Shown: positions 23,881 through 35,480, numbered from the stretch's first letter. The stretch is 64,000 bases of DNA from Zygnema cylindricum (GCA_037447655.1 JBBHKE010003386.1:1-64000), one strand, 5' to 3'. Notes: generated by a model from the sequence alone, not told the origin. Translations and numbers: made by a program.

Positions 23881-25660
23881 ATTAACCTATTTTTCTTGCA
23901 TTCTTTTACTATTTCTCCTTCCCCCCCTCAAAATCTGAGGCCGGAAAAGATGGTTCTCGTGGATTCTTTCGAACAAACTCGGTTTCTCCCCTATCCCTTG
24001 ATTCCGAATCAATTTCCACCACGTCTTCCGCTTCGGGTAGAGTTGTCACTGGAGTTTCCACAGCCGAGTCCTTTTCAATCTGATTTGTACCTGCAAGAAT
24101 GTCATCGTCTCTAAAACTTGGATAGTTAGGAAGCTCAAAGCCATCAGAATTTTCTGACTCAAATCTGATTTTTACTGACTTTGTATATTTGAAGGGATCC
24201 ACAAACTTTCCTTCATCCATAACTACTAGATGCTTTACTAAGATTATATCTTCTCTTTTTAGATCATAAACTGTATATCCTTTAACATCCTCATCATATC
24301 CTAATAATTATCCCGGTTTTCCTTTAGGATCTAGCTTCCAATTAGACCGATCTGTATCTAGACTGAAAACTTGACTGCCGAAAACCTTTAAATGAGATAA
24401 GTCTAGTTTCCGGCCTGTCCATCTTTCATAAGGTGTTTGATCTTTTATAGCTGAAGTAAGAACTCTATTTTTGAGGTAATTAGCACAGTTCATTCCTTCT
24501 ACCCGAAACCTTTTTCCTTTCTTCTTATCCGACAACATAATTCTAGCACTATCACTTAGTGTTCTATTTAATCTTTAAGCTACCCCATTCTGTTCCGGAT
24601 TTTCTGGAACTGTCTTTTGGTGTTGAACCCCATCTTCCCTCAAAAAATCCTCAAACTGGTTAGAAGTATACTCTCCACCATTGACACTCCTTACTCTCTT
24701 GATTGGAGTTTCATGGAGTTTTTCGCTCCATGCTTTATATTGTCTAAAACTGTCATCAACTTCTGACTTGTTTTTCAAAAAATACACCCAAGAATAGCGA
24801 GACCAATCATCAGTTATAGTCATCATAAATCTCTTCCCCCCCGGTGAGGGCACTCTAGCCGGTCCCCAAATATCTGTGCGTACTAGATCTAGAAGTTGTT
24901 CGCCCTTGTAGGTGGCTGTTTTAGGAAAGGGTAATCTGTGTGCTTTACCTTGAGCACACCTACTACAATCACTTATATGATCACTCTCACTGAACTGAAT
25001 CCCTTCCACCACTCCCATCTTTTTCATCTCTCTTAACTTATCTAGATTCACATGCCCAAGCCTCTTATGCCACATCATAATATCATGAACACCAGCATAA
25101 TAAATTTTCTTCGTTTCATTACTTAAGATCAACCTAAACATCCCATGGCTACCTTTCTCAGCAAAAAAATAGACATCCTCCTCAAAACTAGCAGTAAAGA
25201 CTCCTTCCCTAGTGCTAGTGAAAAAACCCTTATCATCTAATACAGATATAGAGATGAGGTTTTTGTTGAGCTCTGGAATAAAAAATACATTGGAGAATGT
25301 TAATATGGATGTCTTTCCTTCTACTAACACTTTTAGATCTACCAATCCTACTAGAGTAGTGGTGACTATCCTCCCATCCGCGTACTCTATCTCTACGGTG
25401 GGAATCTTTCTTATCTTAGTGAACAGGTGCCTATCCTTACACATGTGCATTGAGGCACCTGAATCTATAATCCAGCCTGCTTCACCTTTCAATCCACCGT
25501 AAGCACATTTCTGCCTTCGTGGAATTTCAACCTCAGTTTTCGCCTCCAACTCCTCATCCAAAAGGAGCTCATCGTCCTCGTCCTCGGATTCCGCCTCAAG
25601 TACCTGTGTGACAAGGGCCTTTTTCTTTCCTCTCGGGGTACCACCGGTCTGCCCCTCTTT
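23881..25660 (-). pseudogene. Copia protease and integrase, broken
   Basis: The protease motif IIDSGASMHM lies at about 25.47 kb. The integrase zinc domain (WHKRLGHVNLDKL...CSRCAQGKA) and core (TDIWGPARVPSPGG, DDWSRYSWVYF) follow. The second catalytic Asp of the D,D(35)E triad is Val (RSVNGGEY in place of S-D-N-G-G-E), and the catalytic Glu codon after QNGVA is TAA. The fold continues (CANYLKNRVLTSA, PYERWTGRKLDLSHLKVFG) after that stop. Integrase activity is therefore lost at two catalytic positions. Confidence 0.92.
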
Positions 25661-26603
25661 TAACCGAAGCTCGGTTAGCTCAGTGCACTCTGCCATATAG
25701 TGCCTCGGTTTCTTACAAAAATGACATAAACCTTTGGGAGCCCTTGGTTTGAACTCTTCAGGTTGTTTTTTCTGCTCCCTACCCCCATAGTTTTCGACTG
25801 GTTTCCGAGAATCCTTGTTCCTCCAATCAGTCGCTGTTGCCAAGGCTTGGCCACTCTTTCCTCTCCTTCGGATCTCAATCGTATGCTCTCGAACGAGAAT
25901 CATCTCTAGCAGTGAGTTCCATATCCACCTTGAGTCTGGCAAGTCCTACACACGGTTGACTATGTTCTCGAACTCATCAGGTAACTTCATCAGTAAACAG
26001 TTAACCTTTTCTTTTTCACTAAAAACTTTTCCCGCACTCTCTAGCTCCATGAAGAGTGTAGCAAGCTCATTGCAAAAATCCAACATATTTCCCCCTTTGT
26101 ATACATACTACTTAACTTTCTGATCAGCCAACTGTTGTTGCTGAATCGTACCACTTTGGTACATCTCTATGAGAGCCATCCAAAGATCGGATGCATTTTC
26201 TACCTGCAAATGAGAACATGCAAGTCTTTGAGTGAGATGGCGTAGGATGAAGTGATTTGCCGCCATATTGTTGAAGTCCCAGGTTTCAGTATCATTCTCC
26301 TCGTTCCTCGGAATAGGTGACATGAATGCCGAACCAGTTGCTATTGGTGTGGTCGCCTCCTTCTCCTTTCCTTTGTCCACCACCTCTCCTTCTTTTGTTT
26401 CCTCCGTTGAAGGTGAATCCTCTTTCCTGGTGAATGTGCTTCCTCCAAACCCGGGAGGAATTCCAAGACTTGATGGACGCCCCAATCGTCCACTCATTAT
26501 CCCCCAAAACCTTTTTTCGCATAGAGCTCCTATCATCATACTTTCCCAGTATATGAAGCCTGTTCCATTAAAGATTGGTACCCTAGAGGGTGGGCCCATA
26601 ACC
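25661..26603 (-). pseudogene. Copia gag with zinc knuckle
   Basis: Gag begins beside the 5' LTR at VMGPPSRVPIFNGTGFIYWE and continues with WDFNNMAANHFILRHL, ASDLWMALIEMYQSG, ELESAGKVFSEKEKVN-type sequence and LPDEFENIVNRVQDLP. It ends in a CCHC knuckle CHFCKKPRHYMAEC (spacing C-x2-C-x4-H-x4-C) at about 25.7 kb. A stop near ADQKVK and another near 25.95 kb break it. The stretch next to the LTR, GGTTATGGGCCC on the minus strand, is a weak candidate primer-binding site. Confidence 0.88.
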
Positions 26604-27646
26604 TGAAACTCTGAGACCTCCATAAGTCCTCAGAGTGGACAGCTTCCAAGAAGCCTCTAGGATAATCCTGACCCCTTTGTGTTTAAGCAAAAATAACTGC
26701 CACCTTGGCAGACAAAAACTCTGACCACCTGCACCCCTGTGAAGGCAAGACTCCCTTGAGTCGATAGCAAAAAGAATCTCTGAATTTGCTCCCCTGAGCA
26801 GTAAGTTATGGAGTGTCAAATTTGACCTTTTGTACAGAAGCTCTCTGGGAGAGAGGGTCCTATCTTCTAATTTTTCTAAGTCCTATCTCTCTCACAGACT
26901 TTATCTTCTGATGTACGGAACCAATCAGAATACAGTTCCGTACGCAAAAGTACAGCTGCTGGTGTACTTTATGTACGGACATTGTACGACATGGCCTAAA
27001 TGTCCACAGGTGGAATATCCGGATTGGCTCCTTTAATCCTCGGAGATGCCGCGCTCCAATGTAACATCGCCACGTGTCATCCGATGTGGCGATGCCCACA
27101 AACCGCCGAATTCTTCTTCCGCGATCTCGGCGCAAATTCCGGCCGTCCAATTAAACTCGCATTTGATCGTAGCCGTGATAAATACATGCGCGGTATTTGT
27201 TTCGCTTACGAAATCAAAGCGCGGTATTGATTTTTTATCCGTACCGCAATTCGTACTTTTACACTACCATATCTATGTATCCCGTTAATAGTTATAGTTA
27301 AATGATTTACCCTACGTGTACATGTTTAAATCATTATCGTACTATATACTATGTAAGACTACTTCTAGACTTAACGGCTAAGGCTACCGGCTATCTACTT
27401 TCTGACGGCCGGCAGGTACCCGGATCAAATCTTGTCGCCGGCACATACCTTTTAGTAATTAATCCCTTGACTAATATAAATTTCCCGTAAACCTCAGGAT
27501 AGCCTAGGTAGCCATGGCTCTAGCTTCCTCTCCAATTTCTCAGTGCGACAAGTTTGAGAGTTGGAGAGAGAAGTTAGAGGTAGACTGCCTCGGCTTCTTT
27601 ATTTCTATTCAGACTAGAAAATACTTAAAAACAATTGATTTCTTCA
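26604..27646 (-). repeat. 5' LTR of the copia element
   Basis: Plus-strand ends are TGAAACTCTGAGACC and GATTTCTTCA. The T-arm-like hairpin lies near 27420-27436 (CCCGG-ATCAAAT-CTTGT), weaker than in the other copies. Confidence 0.9.
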
Positions 27647-28204
27647 CTGGAAGTCTTTAACACTTCTTCCCTCAAAACCTATTGTTTCGATCAAAAACGG
27701 TTTGCAATGTACTTCGGCAAGGTCACTCCCGAGCAAAAGGTAACTACAAACGAAGATACAATTGCACCACCACGTAGAAATATAGAAAGAAATATGATTG
27801 GCTTTTTCAAATTTAACAACATCACCTTGCCCCATAAAATATAATAAAAGATAAGAGAATGAAATATGGCGAAGCAAGCTCAACATACCTCGGCAATCAA
27901 CAATGACAATGAGAAAAGGTGACACCTCTCCTGATGGTACCGCAAATAGGTATGATCCTCTTTCACCCCTGGGTATCCGCAACTCAAGACCGACCGAACT
28001 CTTCTCGGTTTCCAACAACTAAAAAGTCAAAATATCACGCAAAGGAAAGATAGTGCCAACTACCCACCCAGACTATGATTTCCCACACAAGACAAATTGA
28101 AAACCAAGATGGCAATAGAGTCAAAAACAAAACAAAGATTGTCCAAATAAGGTTTGTTGGAATTTTTGAGGGTTTTCTCAGGAGAAAGTACTAAAAAAGC
28201 AATC
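27647..28204 (-). pseudogene. Possible exon remnant of an unidentified host gene
   Basis: On the minus strand a block at 28018-27889 is bounded by a TTTTTAG acceptor and a GTATGT donor. It encodes LLETEKSSVGLELRIPRGER and SYLFAVPSGEVSPFLIVIVD, which looks like genuine protein. No further exon could be joined with confidence. It may be a captured fragment carried by the surrounding mosaic. I do not recognise the protein. Confidence 0.35.
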
Positions 28205-28860
28205 TGTCTATTTCGGCCCCAAGTGCCTTATACAGCAAAGTTTGTCCAATTCTAGGTCGAAAAGTCAAAGCCATGCTATTAACCAATGAGCAGCAAGCAA
28301 GTGTAATTGAATTGATATAAGACAAAATAATCAGTACTACACTTGAAGCAAAAAGTTATGCTCGTGACTGCCGCTAGATCCGCGGCCGGAAGTAATTATT
28401 TGTTCCACTATTATAAGACAAAGTAGTGAAAAATGACATGAAAGTGCTAAACTTTAACCAAAGGTTATTAATAGACCGAAAGTCAGCTGAACCTCAACTG
28501 AATTCCTACTGACAGCTAACAGCATAATCTAGACAACAATCCGAAAAGTTAGGTGGCAATCCCCAATGTACCCCCCACGAGAGCTGGCGGAACATTGTCC
28601 CATGTAACAGAATTGTAATCTTTCAGACGGTAGAACTTGGCCGTCCGGCCTCCGTTTGGCACGAAAATAAAGTGTGTTCCGCTGAGTTTAGTAAATGCAA
28701 GGATCTCGTGTGATTTGGTGCACTCAATCTTCCGTACTTTGATGACCGTACAAGTTAAAAATGGAAATTCTTGGTAATATAAAGGTGTGACAAATACGCA
28801 CACGAGCTTAACAATCTTTCTTTAACTTATTCATCTTTTCCAAAAACTTACTTAACAAAG
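28205..28860 (-). repeat. Direct repeat segment X, copy 1
   Basis: This ~650-bp segment recurs at 30121-30780 in the same orientation. It contains a minus-strand frame (28803-28549) with CTVIKVRKIECTKSHEIL, THFIFVPNGGRTAKFYRLKD and VTWDNVPPALVGGTLG, ending in TAA. In both copies X directly follows the YMDD-type end of a copia reverse-transcriptase fragment. The frame is open here and shifted in copy 2. Function unknown. Confidence 0.75.
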
Positions 28861-29394
28861 CAAATTGTCCATATAAATTGCAATAAAAATGGCATTATTC
28901 TCATCTTCAAACATAAAGATATAATGGTCAGAGCTAATCAGGATATATCCTCGACCGGTAAGAAACTCATCTAGTTGTTTATTCCACTGTCGAGGAGCCT
29001 GTTTCAGTCCATATAAGGACTTTATGAGCTTGCAATCTTTGCTCTCTTCTCTTTCCTCCACGAACCCTTCTGGTTGCCACATGAAAATCTCTTCCTCTAA
29101 TTCACCATTGAGAAAGGCGGTTTTAATATCCATCTGGTGTATTTCTATGTCTTCCGCTGCCACAAGACAGAGGAGAATCCTTAGTGATGGGAACCGAACA
29201 ACTAGAGCAAAAATCTCCTCATAGTGAATCCCCTCCTTTTGGGTGAACCCTTTTGCTACCAATCCAGCTTTATATCTTTCAATGGTATTTTCTGGGTTTT
29301 GTTTTAGTTTAAACACCCATGTACACCCAATCGGTTTTATGTCCAAAGGATAGTCGGCTAGTTCCAAAGTATTTACTTTCATGATGGAGGTCAT
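28852..29394 (-). pseudogene. Copia reverse transcriptase fragment
   Basis: One open frame of 180 residues contains IKPIGCTWVFKLKQNPENTI, GLVAKGFTQKEGIHYEE, MDIKTAFLNGELEEEIFM and SLYGLKQAPRQWNKQLDEF. It ends IAIYMDNLLC, in which the second catalytic Asp of the YxDD box is Asn. It is fused at about 29395 to gag sequence; protease and integrase are deleted. Confidence 0.9.
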
Positions 29395-29835
29395 CTCATC
29401 ATTTCCTTGGCCACTCTTTCATCCCCTTAGGATCTCAATCGTATTCTCTCGAACGAGAATCATCCCTACCAGTGAGTTCCATATCCACCTTGAGTCCGGC
29501 AAGTCCTGCACACGGTTGACTATGTTCTCGAACTCATCAGGTAACTTCATCAGTAAACAGTTAACCTTTTCTTTTTCACTAAAAACTTTTCCGGCACTCT
29601 CTAGCTCCATGAAGAATGTAGTAAGCTCATTACAAAAATCCAACATATTTCCCCCTTTGTATACATACTCCTTAACTTTCTAATCAGCCAACTGTTGTTG
29701 CTGAATCGTACCACTTCGGTACATCTCTATGAGAGCCATCCAAAGATCGGATGCCCTTTCTACTTGCAAATGAGGACATGCAAGTCCTTGAGTGAGATGG
29801 CGTAGGATTCACAAAACTTAATCACATTTTCGGCA
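29395..29835 (-). pseudogene. Copia gag fragment fused to reverse transcriptase
   Basis: Frames encode MLDFCNELTTFFMELESAGK and LPDEFENIVNRVQDLP, with a QQQQL-type stretch near 29.69 kb past a stop. The sequence is close to the gag at 26.6 kb. It is truncated at 29.8 kb against unrelated sequence, with no LTR beside it. Confidence 0.85.
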
Positions 29836-30120
29836 TGTTTGACTCGCCGCATACGACTTCCGGTACTTAGTGAAACTTTCGGATTTTGCCACTCGACTTA
29901 CGCGGAAATCAACGTGAATTATATCGTTGCGTTGCTTCCGAAGTGTTTTCTACGGCGAAACCAACGGTGCACGTTTCCCATGACTCTTTCCAAAGATACA
30001 GTCGAAATTCGCCCCGGTACCCAATTTAAGGGAGCATCTTCCCGTTTCACTCTTGTTTCACTCTTGTTTCACTCTTGTTTCCTCTCAGTTTCCGGCTTCA
30101 TTTACCACATACGTCTCTTT
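29836..30120. other. Unassigned spacer with a 13-bp tandem repeat
   Basis: A short array of TTTCACTCTTG units lies at about 30046-30081. The rest shows no recognised feature. Confidence 0.5.
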
Positions 30121-30780
30121 CGGCCCCTAGTGCCTTATATATCAAAGTTTGTCCAATTCTAGGTCGAAAAGTCAAAGCCATGCTATTAACTAATGAGCGG
30201 CAAGCAAGTGTAAGTGAACTGACATAAGACAAAATAATCAATACTACACTTGAGGCAAAAAGTTATGCTCGTGACTGCCGCTAGATCCGCGGCCGGAAGT
30301 AATTATTTGTTCCACTATTATAAGACAAAGTATTGAAAAATGACATGAAAGTGCTAAACTTTAACCAAAGGTAATTAATACACCAAAAGTCAAAACTTGA
30401 ATTGAATTCCTACTGACAGCTTACAGCATAATCTAGACGACAATCCGAAAAGTTAGGTGGCAATCCCCAATGTACCCCCCACGAGGGCTGCCAGAACATA
30501 GTCCCATGTAACAGAATTGTAATCTTTGAGACGGTAGAACATGGCCGTCCGGCCTCCGTTAGGCACGAAATAAAGTGTGTTCCGCTGAGTTTAGTAAATG
30601 AGAAGATCTCGTGTGGTTTGGTGCACTCAATTTTCCGTACTCTGATGACCGTACAAGTTAAAAAAGGCCCATAAATCCTTGGTAATATAAAGGTGTGACG
30701 AAAACGCACATGAGCTTGACAATCTTTCTTTAACTTATTGATCTTTTCCAAATACTTACTTAACACAAGAAGATCATCCA
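30121..30780 (-). repeat. Direct repeat segment X, copy 2
   Basis: Matches 28205-28860 in order and orientation with scattered differences. The X reading frame is disrupted by small indels (it switches frame after KLSGTHFI). Confidence 0.75.
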
Positions 30781-30895
30781 TATAAATAGCAATAAAAATG
30801 GCACTATTCTCATCTTCAAACATAAAGATATAATGGTCAGAGCTAATCGGGATATATCCTCCACCGCTAAGAAACTCATCTAGTTGTTTATTTGT
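30720..30895 (-). pseudogene. Copia reverse transcriptase fragment with YMDD box
   Basis: The minus strand encodes FEDENSAIFIAIYMDDLLVL followed by LEKINKLKKDCQ, the catalytic region of copia reverse transcriptase. It overlaps the start of segment X, repeating the RT-to-X junction seen at 28.85 kb, and is truncated at 30.9 kb. Confidence 0.85.
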
Positions 30896-31040
30896 TACAC
30901 AAGGTCGTCAGCCTTCAACCGGTTCGAATCGATCCGGAATCAGCTCTTCGTACACCACATTGTGTTCTTTGCAAAACAATCTGCAATTTGGTACCTCGGA
31001 GTACACGGTTCTGTGTACTCGGCTGTAATTTTCTCCCTCT

Positions 31041-31545
31041 TCCAGCCTCGCTTTTCCCCTAAAAGCTAGGCTCTTCCATCTCGTTAACGTGGAGCATGTT
31101 TTTACCCCCCCCCCCCCCCCCCCGGATGGCTCGGGCGGATCCGTAAGCTCATCTTAGTTCATCCTTACGTCACCCCTCCGCCTTCTTCCATCCGCATTTT
31201 GGCAGCTCAAGTACTTTGCCGTTCTGTATATTTGGCCTTCCAAAAACCCCCTCGTCCAGCCTCGCTTTTCCTCCAAAAAAGAGGCTCTCCCATCTCATTA
31301 ACGTGGAGCATGTTTTTACCCGCCCCCGCCTTCGGCGGGGGCGAACCCTCTCTTACACAAGGCCTTTGTCCTTCCGTCCCCACCCAATATCCGACAGTTT
31401 GCGCAAAATATCACCGAATCTCCTCCTCGCAGCGCGCGGTTCTACTTCTTTAGCCACCTTTTTCCCCTTTGTCCACCCTCACTTTTTCCAGAAAAGCTGG
31501 GCTCCACCATCTTGTAAACGTGGAGAAGGTTTTTATCACCCCCCT
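31041..31545. repeat. ~215-bp tandem repeat, three diverged copies
   Basis: Three copies share CCTCGCTTTTCC, AAGCTAGGCTCTTCCATCTC-type and AACGTGGAGCATGTTTTTA segments, at about 31041, 31256 and 31478. A 19-C run lies at 31105-31123 and a G-run of similar length near 31567-31592; both are prone to sequencing error. Confidence 0.7.
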
Positions 31546-31930
31546 CTCGGCCTTTGGCGGCGGCGTAGGGGGGGGGGGGGGGAGGGGGGTTTGAATTCTC
31601 CTTTGCGGAACACCTTCGGCTTTCACCCTCCACCAACATTATCGAATGAAAACCACCGCTTTTCCCACCTCGTGTGTTTATATGCTTAAGTTTGTTCCTC
31701 TCCTCTATCACTTATATCACATTCTACGTGCCACAACTCTCAAAACAGCATCATAACCTTCATTGATTTGCAAAAACTTAACCAAGCCAATATAGCAACG
31801 TCATTCCAAAGCAAATCTCCATCGTTTACAACGTCATTTCCAAAGAAATCCCCCACTCTCAAAACACCTTTCATTTTCAGACTTCAAGTTTTCAACTCGT
31901 TCTCCTTCTATCTTCTTCCCATTCTACCAC
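31546..31930. other. Spacer without a recognised gene
   Basis: Frames here are short and shadowed by simple-sequence composition. It lies at the outer edge of the left gene cassette of the giant palindrome. Confidence 0.4.
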
Positions 31931-33090
31931 ATTTTCTGTACTTTTGATTTCCTCACACCTCTTTTCCTATTCTTTCTCTTACGCGTTTCAATTTCCTTTT
32001 GCATTTCTTTCTTCACCCTAACGATTTTTTCAATACTTCCCTCCGAGTTCTCCCCGTTTTCCTCGTCGTCGACGACAACATTTGACGGCTCTCCCTTCCT
32101 TTCGATCACTTCTTCTGCCTATCCCTTCGCTCGGGCAACATCCTTTTCCTCTTTTTCTTCCTCCTCCCTCTCCTTTCGTGCTCCTTGATTGTTCCCAACA
32201 ATTTTTACTTCCCTTTCCTCCTCCTCTTCGTCGGAGTTGTTGTCGACTTTCTCTTCTTTCTCCTCTTCCTTTTCCACTTCCGAATTTTGCCCTTCTTCCT
32301 CTTCTTCTTCTTCATCTTCTTCATCTCCCTCGTTCTCGTTGAGATCACTTTCTACTACCTCCTCTTCGGACTCCTCTTCCTCCTCCTCTAAGTCTTCCTC
32401 CTCTGAGTCTTTCTCTTCTTCGTCTACTTTTCCTCCTCCTCTGAGTCTTCCTCCTCTAAGTCTTTCTCTTATTCGTCTACTTTTTCCTTCTCCTCTAAGT
32501 CTTCCTCCTCTCAGTCTTTCTCTTCTTCGTCTACTTTTTCATCCTCCTCCTCCTCCTTTTCCTCCTTTTCCTCCTCTTCTTCCTCATCTTGCTCGTCATC
32601 GTCAAGGTTTCTCTCTACTATGTCCTCTTCTTCCTCCTCCTCTCCTTCCTCCTCTTCTTCCTCTTCTCCTTCCTCCTCTTCTTCCTCGTCTTGCTCGTCT
32701 TGCTCATCATCATCGAGGTTTCTCTCTACCGTGTCATCTTCTTCTTCTTCCTCCTCCTCGTTCTCGTTCTCTTCCTCGTCTTCGTTCCCTTCGTCACTTT
32801 CTACCTCCGCCATATCTGCCACGAACGGACTCCTTCTTCCCTCCTTTTCGCCACCGATGTTTTGGGACCTTTCTCTCCTCACCCTCCTATTGCTCGGATC
32901 GGCGCCGTCGCGATCGACCACCTCTTTGTTACAAACAACCCACTTGTGAACCGAAGGCCTCTTCATTCCAGGAAAGAGGTGGATATTCACGAACCCCGCG
33001 AGCACCGCGCGCGACAACGCCTTCTCTCCCATATTTGTTCTATTTTTCTCGGCACATTCTTCGGTGTTTGACACGGCCTCGTTTCTTTAA
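31931..33090 (-). pseudogene. Acidic Glu-rich protein of the giant element
   Basis: A minus-strand frame of 187 residues starts MSNTEECAEKNRTNMGEKAL, has FVNIHLFPGMKRPSVHKW, then runs into long Glu/Asp blocks with a repeated TVERNLDDDEQDE-type motif. Past stops the acidic repeats continue to about 32.2 kb, and a basic tail follows to about 31.93 kb. The frame is open for about 40 codons upstream of the Met after a single TAA, so the real protein may extend upstream. The acidic tail suggests a nuclear or chromatin-associated partner, but that is inference only. The mirror Ser/Phe-rich frames on the plus strand are shadows. Confidence 0.5.
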
Positions 33091-33760
33091 AGGTCGAATA
33101 AACTTTCGTCTAAATAGTTGTAGGGATCGATGTAGCAGTACGAGTCTTTTCCCCACGACACCAACTTTCTCTGGTACACCAACGTCTCCCGCGAAGTGCT
33201 CGTCCACGGTCCCATCAACTCCACTTCCCCCACCAGCCTACTGTAGTGGTCATCGTACATCGTACAAAGGTCACACTCGCACGTGAAGTTCTTCGCCGCG
33301 AGCGAACGTACGCAACCGCCATCGCAACCTATCCATCGCTCGGCCCCAAAATGTCTCGTGTTGCTTCACTTCGATCCCGTCTACGTAGGCCACACGAAGC
33401 TCTATCACTTCACCCATCCATTCTCTCGGCACCGGCCGGTGACTACTGCGACAAATCGAACACACTTTCCTTCCATCCTCCAGCATGGTTTCCCACTCTT
33501 TGCCCAACGTCACTCGTAGTCCGTCCAAATCGGTCAAACCTCTCTCCTCTACATTTAACTTCACCACTCCGCAAAAGGTCTCGGAGAAACAGCACAAGAA
33601 TTGACGGCACGGCGAAGTCAAAGTCGCTTTTATTTGTGGGAGGCACTCTTGCAACATGTAAGGGAGAGGTTTGTAGGAGTTGTCCATCAAACACCGTCTG
33701 CAGAAAGCGCAAAATCTCACAATAAATTTGAGCTTCTTCGTCATCGACAGACCGGTACCC
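33091..33760 (-). pseudogene. Cys-rich segment, decayed
   Basis: Minus-strand frames include FCAFCRRC, SPCRQFLCCFSETFC, VCSICRSSHRPVPREW and, after a frameshift near 33.29 kb, FTCECDLC and SYCYIDPYNYLDESLFDL. Paired CxxC motifs suggest zinc binding. A second frame over the same bases (DDEEAQIYCEILRFLQTVFD) continues the upstream gene, so at least two shifts have accumulated. No family was recognised. Confidence 0.45.
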
Positions 33761-34795
33761 GGGCCCTCGGCCGATACTACATGACCGTCCGTCCAGTTGG
33801 GCGACCCATTCTTTGCCTGCGCTATGATACGGACCGCAATGATTGAACGCAGCGTGCTTCTAGTAGGTGACGCATTTGTCCAACCCTTCTACGTCTTTGC
33901 GTTTTGCGTTCAGACGGAGAGTCTGCAGGAATCAGATCGAACCTTTGTTGTGGTGGATCCACTTCATCAATCCCGTTTTTTTAAAGATCTGATACTGCGA
34001 TTCCTCGTCGTCGTTCTCTTTCGCTACCACCCTAAACGCCCTTTCGACTCGCCAAAGAAGCTTAACGGCCTCGAACATCCGATGCTCTTTCATTACTTCT
34101 TTGTTGTTGTTCAAACTTCGAGCTTCGCTCTTCAGCTTTTTGCAGTCGTTTCCCCTCATCCACTCATCCAAATTCTTCACATGAGTTTTAACGTCTCCCA
34201 AGGACTCCGGCGCAGCGTAGGCCGTCGCAGCGGGATCTTCTTTCACAACCCGTATGGCGTAGGTCCCACCCAACCAAACGAACACGCGTTGCAAGAGAGT
34301 TTCGCGAGTTACGGTGAACACGTCATTTTCCTCTTTCGGTACATCCAGTTGGGTCGGCGTGTGGTACATGACTCTCATCGCTCCGCATACTCTTTTTTGT
34401 CGGGTAGGCTTTATTATACCCGGACGCTCGACCCCTTCGACCGCAGGTTCCGATGCTACGCGGTCACTCGTCTCCTCCCCCTCTACGCCGTTTGGCGCCC
34501 CATCCTCACCTCTTCGTCCACTATCTACATTGGTGTCATTTCCGCCGCTAACGTTTTTGCCCCCTTCGCTGGCATTTGACTTGTCACTCCCTCCACCCCC
34601 TCCAATGTCGTCATTTTGAAGATCGCTCAGCCCCCATCTTCGAACATCCGCCTCCTCCCTACAAGCCAGGGGACTAGGCCATTCTAGTGTTGTTCCCCCC
34701 CCTCTTACACCGTCCTTTTCCCCTCGACGAACTGGGAGATTAGGTCCTTCGGGTATTGCTACCGGCCTAGGTAACGCACTATCGCGCCGACTTTC
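33761..34795 (-). pseudogene. Gly/acid-rich linker plus conserved domain, left copy
   Basis: The frame is open from about 34.80 to 33.93 kb. It has a Gly/Asp-rich linker (NDDIGGGGGSDKSNAS), then MRVMYHTPTQLDVPK, TVTRETLLQRVFVWLGGTYA, HVKNLDEWMRGNDCK, a Lys/Glu-rich helix region and MKWIHHNKG before a stop. Beyond that stop the same frame carries on into FLQTLRLNAKRKDVEGLDKC. The first part is duplicated in inverted orientation at 53995-54684. No known domain was identified. Both arms conserve the aromatic/Gly core (VFVWLGGTYAIRVVKE). Confidence 0.5.
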
Positions 34796-35117
34796 AAGTT
34801 TCTCTTAGCAGTTTCGGAGGACTAACATTATCCCCTCCCCTCGCTAGGGTCGCGGATGCATCGAGAGGCACGTTATTCTGGCCTACCAGCACCTTGGACA
34901 CGTCTACTACCCCCGCCTCGGACACCTTTTCCTCTTCTAACATCGGGGCAAGGACTCTCGAATGGTATTCTTACGCATACCTCGCCGCAATAAGTTTACC
35001 TTGAGGCGCTTTCTGCACAACCTTGGACATGAGTCGGAGCACATCAGTAGGAGTTACAGCGCGGGCGAGCCCTCTTGCTAATCTACTAAAGAACTCTTTG
35101 AGCAAAGCGTCATCCAT
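34796..35117 (-). pseudogene. N-terminal segment of the cassette gene, interrupted by stops
   Basis: From an ATG at 35117 (MDDALLKEFFSRLARGLARA) the frame runs to a TAA after AARYA. It then continues as EYHSRVLAPMLEEEKVSEA and DNVSPPKLLRE to a second stop. The right-arm copy starts at 53707 but has a one-base deletion after DDALL, and it retains the same TAA after ARYA. The first stop therefore predates or accompanies the duplication. Confidence 0.45.
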
Positions 35118-35480
35118 GGTTGAAGGTAAGAAAAGACCGCAGAGTTGTCTAATCTATCGCCGCCAGGTACCAATTAGGGATGTCCAGTTATCAAGGGAAG
35201 TGAAGCCTAATGAGTGTGTATATGGTACTCATACATCTCAATAACTTGCGTTAACGACGACTAGCAAAGTTTACAAGCGTTAGATACGTCTTCGAAGACT
35301 CTCTGAAGACAAAATCCTCGCTCCGTTATGCATTTGCTAAAGTGTTTTCTCTCCTTTTATGCAATTTTCTAAGTATTTGCTACGATGAGAGGCTTTTCTA
35401 GCTCGCAACTTCACACACTCGTTATTTTCAAATAAACTTTCGTTTAATTTCAAAGGCTCTTGAATTTTGGCGTTTCGGCT

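Larger units (their letters stand above)
21202..27646 (-). mobile_element. Ty1/copia LTR retrotransposon, nearly full length, inactive
   Basis: Two LTRs of 1048 and 1043 bp in the same orientation enclose gag-protease-integrase-RT-RNase H read on the minus strand, the copia gene order. The element is bounded by 5'-TG...CA-3' ends and flanked by CTAGA on the left and CTGGA on the right, a 4-of-5 match to a 5-bp target duplication. A polypurine tract (AATAAAGGGAG on the minus strand) abuts the 3' LTR at 22250. The LTRs differ at many positions, so the insertion is not recent. Multiple stops and frameshifts make it dead. Confidence 0.93.

Noticed and set aside
32189-33286. 365-codon Ser/Pro-rich plus-strand frame
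   Set aside because: It is the antisense shadow of the GAG/GAA-rich acidic protein region on the minus strand; its composition is pure simple sequence.
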